Assembly: GCF_040436345.1 (NCBI RefSeq)
Contig: NC_133236.1
Span: 18,803,466 to 18,867,465, forward strand
DNA length: 64,000 nt
Source of the DNA: Pagrus major
Lineage: Eukaryota; Chordata; Actinopteri; Spariformes; Sparidae
Reading direction: 5' to 3'
Position numbers and translations under genes: made by a program. Positions 21,501-33,604 of the stretch are shown piece after piece. The number at the start of each line of letters is the position of its first letter. Position 1 is the first letter of the stretch. The notes under the pieces were generated by a model. That model was given only the letters and a program-made list of their open reading frames with translations, was not told the origin of the DNA and searched no databases.

Positions 21501-24500
21501 AAAGTTTAATCTGTTGACTAGTGGTTACAGTAGGATTTTATTATTATTATTATTATTTGATTACTTTATCGAAAATATTAACTGGAGTATTTGCTGTTTT
21601 TCTTTTTCATATTCGTTTTATATCATTGTAAACATCTTTGAGTTTTGGACTTCTGATCCGACGAAACAAGCAACTGGAAGACGTCACTTTCTGCTTTGGG
21701 AACATGTGATCCATTTTTCACTGTTTTCGATAAATAGACCACAAGATTTAACATTTGCTCTAAAGAAGTCATCTAGAGTAATTCTGATATGAAAATTACC
21801 ATCACCTCTAGTCCTGAGGTTGACCTAATGGGCTGATCTCTATTGAGAACCAGATGTGTGTGGTTCGCCACATGGCACAGCAGCTCAAGAGGGGCTGAAA
21901 CAGCTTTTAAAAAGTGCTTCCAGACAGTTTTAACAAAGTTCTGGTTGGATTACCCTACAACCCCCCTGAAGCATTATCTACCTATCCTATCAGTGCACTC
22001 CCCCTCCCCCTTGCCCATTCCAGCGTGCAAAGGTCAGATATCATCCACGGGGTGAGGGGCTGTTGTTAAACAACCCTTACACAATAATGGACACTCACCT
22101 GACCCCTTTTCCTCTGTTTATTTGTCATCTGAGAGCCACACTCACACAGCTCTGGTTACCTGACCTGGTCTTGTTCTCCTCCATCTCTCTCTTCTGTTTT
22201 ATGCCCTTTCTTCCCCTCACTCATTACTGTCACATATAATTCAGATGGATTACAGATACTGATAGATATATTGGGTGCCTTGCAGCTCCTAGAGTGTATA
22301 CAGCTTCGAAATTGGTTGCCTTTGTTGAACTGGAACTCTTAACCCTCCCAACATTACCTGTTGAGCCACACAGAAAAGGATCCGCCTGCACATTATCTCT
22401 GGGTGTGACGTCCAGTATAATGGAAGAAACATGGTTCAAGCTTATAGGAGAACAGGAATGTGATTGTCACCAAACCGAGGGTGTGGAGGGTGTGGAAATA
22501 AGATTTCTCTGAAGACTTGTCATCGGACAAGCTGAGCTACATGTCATCATACATCCTTAATTCTAGCCTTGGCCTCTCGCAGCAGGGTGGACCGAGGTTT
22601 GAAATGTTCTAGCTGCTGTGCATGTGTGGACAGAAATTGCATTACTTATTCAGAAATAAATGGATAAAACATTAAAGTTATCTGAAGCAAAAGCCTTTTC
22701 TAACTGTCAGCAAGTGCAGTGGTATGCAATGTCATGCAAATTCATAATAATGGGTGTGTATCTGCATGTGTGGGTAGCATGGAACACAAATCATAACAAA
22801 GGAGCTTTCACTGTAGCCGCCCCTTCATTCAGAGATGTCATGACCTGAATTTGTTATTTGTTTTTTTGAGGAGTTTCACTTTCTTGTACGGGTCTCTGGT
22901 CATTGAGAGTTCTCATAGTGTATTTATACTTTGAGGAAGCAATGTGTCCGCAGGGAATGCAGCTGGATGTGTCTTCACAGCAATATATAGACACAAGCGT
23001 GTGTTTGTGATAGTCTCTGAGCTTCTAGCTGGATGTGGCTGCCTGGGAAGTGGGAGGAAACTAGCTTTGCAAAATCCTGGCTGGAAATTTGGGAATGGAA
23101 GCACTGGCCAAAACATCTCCCCTGGGTGCGGTTGTCTGTGGGACTCTTTGGTCCATGTGCACCCCACCCAGCCCACATGACTTTTAAACTCTCCTAGAGA
23201 AGACTGGAAACGGCCGAAAAATGATCAGTGTTGAATGTTCCTGTGGTTGTTAAACACATCGAAACAGATCTCCCCTTTCTGTGAATCTGTCTTTTCCCAA
23301 AGCAAGCCCTTCCAGTTCAAATCCCCCTCTCGGCCCCTTTTTCCTAGCTCATTAGGGCTACAAAGCCACGTTGCCCAATCTACCTTCTGACCCCTCGCAT
23401 GACAGGATTTACTAAAACAAAAAAACAGGCTGAGGCCCAGAGAGAGTTTAGATTAACCCTTGAAAGCTACAGTGGTATTTCACTACTGAGTAAATAGCTC
23501 GAAAGGAATGAATCCCTCTATTGAAATGCCCATTTTTTCATAGTGCTGAAGGTCTGTTTTTGGTCTTTTTGGTTGCTTGTGTTACTTGTTCTAGTACTTT
23601 GTGTGTGCAAACATTTTAAAGCTTTCTGACATAGCAACCATGTTTCTATCAATTTATTTTTTATGCTCATTTTGAAGTATCTGTGTAAAAGAAGGTTGAT
23701 GGAAATGGAACATTTTGAAAAATGTAACTCATGTGACTGATTAGCTGTTTCCGCTCTGTGAGAATGTTAATAAGAAGCTCTTGCCACTGTTGCCGTCTTC
23801 CTAGATTTTCCAATAATGCACAAAACTTGGCTGGTAGTAGCAACAGGTACATGTGTGCCGATTAAAAGACCAAATCATTCCTCGGTCTCATCCATGAAAA
23901 TGCATCCGCTCTGTTGGCAAACAACTTGTTTTGTGTCCAGTTTGCGACTTCTACTTATTCTACTCTGTTGATAACAACAGCTGATGAAACCACGCTGTGC
24001 ATGGCCTAGTTTATTCGCTCTATATTTGCTTGACAATTAGATGGAAAGACACCTTATTTTAAAAGTGGTGTTGATACTAAAAACTCTACAGTTTTTCCAC
24101 TGCTTAGCCATGCAGGGAGATGAGATTGTTAAAGATCCATCACAACCTGTTATGTTAGTGTTATTTTCCAATGTTACACAAAGTAGTCAGTTGAGATTAG
24201 ATAGTGGGACAGGTCAGACCGGGACAGAGACTTGTGTGCTAAAAGTTTTCAGGTCAGACCAGGACATTGTGGCTACATGTAATGCACCTCTACAAAGAGA
24301 CGTTGAGAATTTAGACATGGGAATCTACTTTTTCCAAGGGAGGAGGCCTGTGGCATTGTGGGAGCTTTTGCATTTTCCATTTCTTTCTCTTGGATGTTGG
24401 TCGGACCACTGACTCATCTGGTCTGTATGTGTGTATACAGTATGAATGTGTGTGTGAGAAGAACAGCCATGACTACCACAGCCACTCATGAAAGGTATTT

Positions 24501-27500
24501 TTAAATTAAAACCCTAAAACACTTTTTAAAGCAACCATTCTGCCATTAACAAGGCTGTGCGTAGAGATAATGAAACTAAACTTTATTAACATTACAGTGG
24601 ACTTCTCTTGTAGCCTCAAAAGGTCATACTCGTACAACTAGAAGAAATGTGCATGTGACTATTATTTATTGTGAGTCATGTAATTTTTATGTACAGTGGA
24701 GCTTGTGTGGTTTTCGGCCTTGTGGAAAAGACGGCTTTGGTAGAATCAGAACCTTGTAGCTCGACCTTATCTGTAGCTAATTTCATGTCTCACTAATTAC
24801 CAAACGTCCAGTAAGCAAGCAGCTCTAAATGTCATATAAGCTCAGGCAATGTTTGTGGTGAGACATGAAAATCAAAGGTTTCATTCATTTCTTCCAACCC
24901 TTATTCAGATGTGGGATTTGGGATGTGAAGAACTATAATAAGCAAATGAAGTGTGTGTGCGCATGAGTGGGAGAGAGAGATAGTGTTTATGCACTCGCAT
25001 GGCTTCATTCAAGCAGCTCGATGATGGATGCTCTCAAGGTGGTGTGCGTAGACTGAATGACAGAGGGGGACGCCTGTCTCTGGGTTCATGACTGATGCAG
25101 TCCAGTGGAAAGTCCCTGATTCCTTCAGTCACTGCCAAGGCCAGCCTCACCCAGCCCCATTCATTCCTCTGAGTTGTGACTAGACCAGCTGCTGCAACTC
25201 TCTACGAAAGGAAGTGGCTCTTAATTTACTCTGGAAGTTAGTCAGGGGTGGGCCGGGGCCGTATTCCTCCTCTACTTCCTCTTCGTGAAGGAAAGGAAAA
25301 GAGAAAACAAAACACAGGAAAATTAACTTTCTCTCTTGTTTCCTTCCTTCTCTCCCCCACTACTCTCGCTCCCATCTCTCTCCATTTTAACCTCTTTGTG
25401 GGAATAGAGTTGTTTGTTCAGTTGCCCCTCATTGACTAAATATGTCAATGAGCAAATGGTTTCAGGCCTTTGCCCTGTTCCCTGTTCCACTGCACAGGCT
25501 CACAGACCTGCTTTAATGTCAGGACAGGAGCCATGTCATAGTTTTGACTGCATGTCCTGTGTTTATTCTGAGTCAGTTTTTTTTATTCAAAGGTTTCACT
25601 TTCATGATGTCGTAGCCCGGAGTGCAAGCACTATGTTTTAGGGTTTAGGTCACTCTGGATCATGTTGAACTGCTGTCACTTCCTGCGACGCTGGAGAATG
25701 AGGGCTGTCGTCCCCGTCAGTCCTTTGTGTTTTCAGGGGGGAATCAGCTGTCAGTTACAGCAATGCATATGGCAAACATACTCACACAAACCTCTATGTC
25801 ACCTGTCACTTACCTTGTAATTGACAAGCTGAAACAGTCCCTGCTCTTGTCACTCTCTTTTCTCACCCTTCTGTCGAGCGTGTGTTATGTCACATGTGAC
25901 AACCCTGCCCAGCACCCCAAATAAACAGACCCAGCGTACTCGATAAATGCTTTTACACCTCTACTTCCTCTTTCTTTTTTCTCTCTGCCGCTCTCACTCC
26001 CCACCACCACCACCACCACCACCTTGTCTTCCTGTTCCGGATGTGTTTTTGTTTCTTTCTACCTCTTCCTATGTTATTTTTGTGTAAAAAGAGTGGTTTT
26101 CCATCATGAATTTGAGCAAGTGGATGTCGTGGAGAAGGCGTCACTTATTCAGGAGGAAAAAACCTGATTATAGTGATCTGGGTAAGTGCATGAGCACATC
26201 TGTAGTTCTGTTTATATGTGGAGGAGTTCAACAGCGAACTCAAAGAAGCTTTACAGGAAACTAGACTGTTTATCCACTTAACTTACAAAGTGATCAGATT
26301 TATTATCATTTTATTAATTGAAAAGGTTGTTAAACCAAACTGAATGTCGCAGTTAAATCCAGATTTAACATTACCTGTGACATCTTTTTGTTCTGTGATT
26401 TTACTTTTGTTTTTGCTGCTTTACGCAAGAACTAATTATGCCGTGTGTCTGTGCGTGTGTGTGTAATCATCTTGCAATCAGTTTCTGATGATGTGCTGGC
26501 ACGTATCTTTAGCAACTGGGTGTGTGGCTTAAACATCGCCATCCACTTACTTTTTTTGCAGACCAGCACTGGCGTCAGCAAACAAAAAAACAGAAGATGC
26601 TTTTTAGATGCAAAAAGGTGGAAGTGAAATAGCGATGAATGATTTCAGTCATAAGACTGTTGTCTTATGGTCCTGTTTCACGGTTCTCACGCTGCATCAC
26701 ACTTGAGATAAATATACCCTGTTTTGCATCTGAAAAGCCTTTTTTGTTCAACTGCAGGCATTTTTTCTATGTCACTGGACTGTTCACCTTGGCTACACTC
26801 ACCATTTCTTGGTCAGCCTGGAGTCAAGAGCATTAACCTTCCCACACTGTTGAGTTCATCTCTTGTACTTTGAGTAATTTTAGTCAGTTATTTTTGTCCC
26901 AATATAATAGAACGCACACATTCATGCTCCTGTGTGTTGTGTGGCAGCATTGTGTGTGACTGAGGTGGACACATGACATCATAATATTTTAATACAGCAC
27001 TTAAGTCACACACTGTATCCGAGTAAATAAAAAAAGTAAAAATGTGTTGAATTAAATTCAAGAGCAGCAGATACAGAAATAAAGTTTTGAAATATGTGGG
27101 CAGTGGACACACGCAATAAACTACAGTGTGTACAGTAAATCGTGAAACTGTTTGAAAGTGTTGCATAGTCGTTACATCACTAAGGAGCTAATGTTTCAAC
27201 CCATGTCTGTTTGTTTGTTGGTTGGTTGGTTGGTTGGTTTGTCAGCAGGATAACACAAAAACCTACTGAACAAACTTTCACAAAACTTGGATGGAGGATG
27301 TGTCTCAGCCCAGAATAGACCCCATTAACTTTTGGTGCAGATCCAGATAAATGGACAGATCCAGGATTTTTTCCCACATTTTCTTTAATATTGTGAGAGA
27401 GGGTGACATTTTTGCTAATTTTTCATGCAATAATGCATGGATCTTGATGAAAAAAATCTGCCATATTTAGGTGGCTGGTATCTATGAGTCAGTACTGTTT

Positions 27501-30418
27501 GAAGCAGATCCCAGATCTGGTGATCTCACATTGTGGTTAAGCAGTTATAGGTGTTTTAAAATTTAGAGTGATACAGGACTTTTGAATTCAATAAAATTTA
27601 AAGGGGACTGTTCGGCCTTGGCGAAGGTATGTGCTCTACTGAGTGCCATTCTAGTTCTGATAGAAATTGAATTTTCAGTGGCTCTTTCTGCTCAAGAAAC
27701 AGAGATTTTTATTTATTTTCTGGTCGAACAATACACATTTGTTATTATTTGACTTCTCATATTGTTCTGTATATGACCCATAATCAGAAAAGTTTGGCCA
27801 TCTGCTGTAAAGGAATAAATCTGTCCATGCGTGGATAAGTGTAATGTAATATACTGTATATAGGGGGTTTGATCTGACGATGGTGGGCGTGTGTTGAGAA
27901 AGTTAACGCCTCTGCCCCACCACATTGCCTCAAGCACCAGTCCTGTGTTGTGTCTGTATTTGTGCGGCGATCTCTGACTGATAAAACCCTCCTTTGTCTC
28001 TTTTACCCATCTTGTCACGGCTCTTGCATTCAGTCCTGTTGCACGCAGAGATGGTGCTGAACAGTGTTTCTGTGTTTATCTGTGTTCATCCCCCATCCCA
28101 CGATGCATTATGACTCCCCACCCTTGGCTTGCCCCGTCCTGTTCTGCGCTGCCTCCAATCTGTTTCCCTTTCACTGACAGCGTCCCTCTTTCCCTCCCCT
28201 CTCGCTCTGCTGCGGCATTCCTCTCATCTTTTCCTCTCTTGCTGGTCAAGGAGTGACAGAGGCAGAGGAGTGAGGAGGAGAGGGAGGCAGGAATGTCAAA
28301 TTCTGTCTTGTGCTGATACTTGTGGACTATCCCTTTCTACTCTGTTGTTGCTTTTGCGGCTTCTTCGGATCAGCTTTGTGGCTTTCTATGCGGTAAAAGA
28401 TGGCAGAGCTTGGGCTCAAACTCAGAGGTAAGAACTTTTGACAGGTATGTGACACATGGCTTGGTGGCAGATAGGTGTGCCACAGGTGGTGCAGTTAGGT
28501 GTGGTAGACTCAGACTCTGACAAATGCTGTGTATTTTTAGTGCTTTCTTGCTGTCTAATCAAGGTGTGTGCAAGCTTGTTATTAAAGCAAGTTTTTCAAG
28601 TGGATTGTCATTCATTTGTACTCATAAATGTACTCTCTTCCTGTTTGGTAAATGCAATAAGATGCTTCAGGTTCTACCACCGTTTCAAACATACTTTTTT
28701 TAAGCTTTGAATAACAATCTTAAACTTCAAATATTTAAATCTTGTCCCCTTTTTGGAGACGTATACAAAGATACAATCAGTGTCTTTATATCAAAATCAG
28801 TAAAATTTGTGGCAGAAATGTCTTGTAATAGTACTATATTAGACTTAGACACAAATAAAACTAATTATTCAATTAAATTGTAATTAATTGCCCAGATTAA
28901 GTTGGAGTCCCCTCTCTTTGCCTATTTCCCACTCATTTTAGAAGTCACGGCAGTGATTTATAGTTTCTCAGATCATCAGTCTTTATTAAATTCCTGCACC
29001 CCTCACCTCACCTTTCTTGTTCATCCTTAATTACACCATTGCATGCACCTCCGCACACCACAACGGTGTTTTTCAAGCTGCTAAGTGGGGATATGGGGTA
29101 ATCTTCTTGGACGTTCAAAGTGTTTTGCTTACAAATTCCCAGATCTTGGCGAGGGAAGAGTGTCAACAACGCTGCGCTGGCTGGGACAAGCTTAGACAAG
29201 TGACCACTGGAGGGAGGAGGGAGGAATGCAGGGGAAATGATAGGAATTCTATGCATTCCTCTCAACCTATGGAGTCGAAATAAAACACGATCAAACCGCA
29301 AATGGGATTGAGTTTTTACATGCACTTTTGTGCGTGTGCTATGTGAGGTAAAGATCAAATTTGTAAGACGACTTTTAAGTTAAAGCCTAAAGTGTGATTG
29401 TTGTACGACTGTGTGTGTGTGTCCCGTGGAAGGTTTAGTGCCCTCCAATGTGCTGTGGGTGGTGCTGTGCTGAAAGACAAGACAGCAAACAGCTGAGCCT
29501 CCTTCCTTCCCATCACAGTGAAGTTCACCCGACTGCAGCCTCTGCTTGAGAGATGTTTCATAGCCAAGACATGAGCTTTCGTCTATTTTTCAACACTACA
29601 TCACTAATGACCCAAGTAAAGTATGCACTTTGCATCCAGTTTCACAAAAAAGTTAACTTTTAGTACAGTGGTTTTGTTGGTTTTCTGCCAATTAAACTTT
29701 CAATCTCTTCAGCAGTACTAGTGCTGTACTCAGCTACTTGGTTAATAGTTCATTCAGTTTACACACATGCATTCACCTAAACAGTGACTTGGAAAATCTA
29801 AGTTTTGGCTGTTAAGTGTAAGTTGGCCAAAGGTAATTGCTGCTCAGTGGTGCGGCTAAACTTTGTTAATGTCTCTATTTGTCTAAGCTCTGAGCTCTCA
29901 TGTTTGCTGTGTGATGCTGCCGTGGAAACCCTGGTGGTTTGTTTGATTTTCACCTCAGTGCCTCCCACCGTTTGCCCCTTCTCCCCGCTGTGTGGTCAAA
30001 GGCTCTCTCCACCTGTTAGCAGGAGAGATACACTAATAGACTGGGGGGTTGTATATTTTATGTGTCTGCTTGTGTGTTCCCAGCTGGCTGCTCAGAGAAA
30101 TGTGTGTGTGTTCTGCGAATGGTTATGTCATGTTTTGAGGTTTGTTTGCAGTTCATTTTTCTCAGTCTTCTCAGTGCGGTCAAGTCTTGCTTATGTAATG
30201 TTGGTCAACACTGGGTCAAGGAAATTGGAGCAGCTTGACAATTTGAAAGATTATGGTCATATTTCAGAAAAATAAGCTTGGGTCTGAATCCTTTTTTTCA
30301 CAGAATTTTTGACTGAAGCCCTTTTGTTAACAGGAAACAGGCTGTGAACATAAATTAAAAGAATTTGTGGGGAAACCCTGCACATAACTTGAAACACACT
30401 GTAGTCTTCACGCTGTGT

Positions 30419-30466
<48 letters not shown>

Positions 30467-32285
30467 TGTGTGAATGTGTGTACAATATATCGAGAGCATT
30501 TGCGTTCTCAGTGAGCTGTGAGAAGACAGCGGTGGGATTACACTTCCTGATGTAATCGCTACTTCCTGTTTGGCTGTTGAGGAAGAGAGACATTTGTTTC
30601 TCAGCACTTTCAATGTACATGACACTGCACTGTCTGTGCAAAGTGTGTGTCTGTGCCAGTATCCTTCCCGGTGTGTGTGTGTGTGGGTGGAATATGATGA
30701 CTGATTATTTGACAGGGGTTGAATATTTGTTCCGCAAACAATGTGCCTGTGACTCTCTGCCACACTGTGCTAGTGCACTTGGCTGATAGGATATCTTTAT
30801 CATATGACCGAGTGACCCATAAAGACTGCTTCCTGTAGTAAAAGTTTGACTCTGGTGCTTGTTGCTTTGATTGGGATCAGGCAAAAATTTTATTTTCAGT
30901 TATGGTTCTAAATAGCCATCTTCAGTTTCATTCATTGATGGTTAGAAGACAACATCTAAATGTTAATGTCTTGCCTGTGTACTATAAGACCATGGTTAAC
31001 AGATATACATATTTAACATAACTTGGAGCCATGTTAACTTTCTGCTGAGGAATCCACCATTTGATATGTCAGATGCCTTTACTGATACCTTTTTTGGTTT
31101 AAATGTACACCAGGCCAAGATTACATGTGGACAATCTTCAGTTAGCAACAGTAGCAGATTAAAATGTTAAGTCAAATGCCTGGGAATTGTATCCAGTGAA
31201 CTGAGTGAACTGTACACAGCAGAATAGTATTTATAGCAAAGGATCACAAAGGGACTAGAGTGCCAAAACTCACTGTTCAGATTGTTGAGTTGAAGGAAGT
31301 AGGTAATGTATTATTTAAGAAGTTTTTCAATGAAATGGCAAGCCACACTTTGTCAACCCAGCTCATATAATGGGTGTTTTTTTGTTTAAAAATCTCATCT
31401 AGTGTAAAATGAATAAGGCTCTAATAAAGGGTATTTCATGGTTTCAACATAAGTATTTGAATTATTTAGACCTTTACTTTGAGGTGCTTTCTAACCGATA
31501 CCGGCATCGGAAATTCCTCCGAAACTGTCTAGAATGCTGGAATCATCGTTGGCGAGTACACGAGTATGTGCACTGATTCTCATAGTGTACTTACTGGAAA
31601 TGGGACCTTGCTACTTGTCAACAGCGTCCTGTACTCCTGTATGGTTTTAACTGCACAAGTAGTCAATATCCATAAATGACGAGAGAGAGGGACTTGTGTA
31701 ACTTCAAGCACATATCAACAAACTTAAATCTGTTGATTTTCTTTTTCAGTTATGACCGACTTTTTAAACTAGATGATAAAATAGTTTAATTAAAGATTAA
31801 TGACATTATTTCTCTGTATGTATTTGGTAATATTTTACATTTTAACGGTTTAACCTGAACCAGGACATACCACAACGATAGCAATGATGTCACATCAACA
31901 CAGGGTATTGGATTGGAACTTCATATCGGCTGATATGCAAGTGTAGGTAACAAAATTGATAAAACTGGTATTTGAACATCTCTACTTTATGTACAGGGAC
32001 ATTGAATTAATGTTGTTTGTGTCATGCTGGAGCTTTTAACCGAGTCAGCTTAAAAGCTTGAACACTCAGGTGAAGATTAACATGAAGCATCTCGAGCCAC
32101 TGAACTGAAGCACACATACCACTTGTCAGTCACACAGACATGAATTTAGGACCACAACGGATTGGACAGTTTGTTTACACCTACCTGTGAACAGATGTAA
32201 GTAGTCATAAGCAAATTGACAGAAGTGGATGTGTATTAATGTTGTATATACAGACTCCCCTAGGTAAAGGTATTTTCTCTCTAGT

Positions 32286-32375
<90 letters not shown>

Positions 32376-32376
32376 T

Positions 32377-32431
<55 letters not shown>

Positions 32432-33552
32432 TGCTTTGATCCATCCTGCAGTTAGACATTCCTGTGCTGTGGTGAGTAGAAGCAGCAGACAGATTGAAGG
32501 GGAGCAGCAGGTATGAATCGAGTGTATTGTCCTGTAGAGGTGGTGCATTGGAGAGCCCAGGAGACCTGAGCCCACAGGGACCCTCTCCTCAGGGGGCCTC
32601 AGAGGCCCGTCACAGGGGTGCCGATAAGGCTGTAAGGACAGGAGGCCTCCACGTAGGGCTTTTTATAACAGGAAAATTGATATTGTGTTGAAAGCATACC
32701 TGTACTATACCTGTCCTGCTCCTCGTGAGTTGTGCTCTAAATGTTCTTGCCAGCATTTTTCTCTCCCTCTGGCTGCCTCTCTGTCTTTTTGGCCCTCCTC
32801 CACCTGTAAGTTAACAACTGTGATTGATTGCCGTCAGTTATCGGGCCTCCTACCCATTGTCAATCAAGCCATCGTTTTACTTTTCAACAAAATGCCTTTT
32901 TTGTCTCCTGTACCCTTTTCTCCATCATCCTCTTCATTCATCACCTCATCCTCTTTGTTTTCTTCACCTCTTAAGAAAGAATCCTTTTGGTGCTTTTGTT
33001 GCTGCTTAAGATTTATGTGGAAAAATGGGTCAACATACTCTCAGGAGGGCCTTTTTACAGTGTCACGGTTCAAATCACCTTAAGGACAATGGCGCAGAGA
33101 AAAAGATGCAGTGCAAGTATATATACCAGCTTAGGCAACCAGCCTCTCCTGTTTTTGTCCACACCTCAAAATCTCACTCTTCCAGTTGTTTCTTTCCACA
33201 GGAATAATCCTCCATATTTGTTGCCTCAGCATTTAGCTGGCGTACAAATAATGTTGCCTATTTCCGCCTGAATGGCACAAACTAACAAGAAATAAAATAG
33301 GATTATTCTATTATTCTATATTTATTATTATTATATAGAAAATGGAAAACATCGAAACAGTAACTTGTCTTCTTCCCATTTCTTTAAGTCACATTTTTTG
33401 GTGGTGGTGGTGGTGGTGGTGGGGGGGGGGGGGGTATTTGGATGGAGAAAGTCACTTATCTCATCCTCTCACCTATTCACCTCTCACCCCCACCTCTGGC
33501 CTCCCCTTGCAGGACATTCTTGTTTTTATGCCCCTTCTCACCCTGCCAGCAG

Positions 33553-33604
<52 letters not shown>

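Noticed and set aside
24041-24412. 123-codon plus-strand frame with a hydrophobic start resembling a signal peptide
   Set aside because: The body has no recognised domain and there is no supporting context. A chance frame is more likely.
29805-30275. 156-codon plus-strand frame
   Set aside because: Cys/Phe/Val-rich translation of T-rich DNA with no family features.
30257-30763. 168-codon minus-strand frame with a Thr-His repeat
   Set aside because: Its length comes from reading through the (GT)n microsatellite.
32126-32459. Open frames of alternating Arg-Glu or Cys-Val
   Set aside because: Direct translation of the CT/CA microsatellite.
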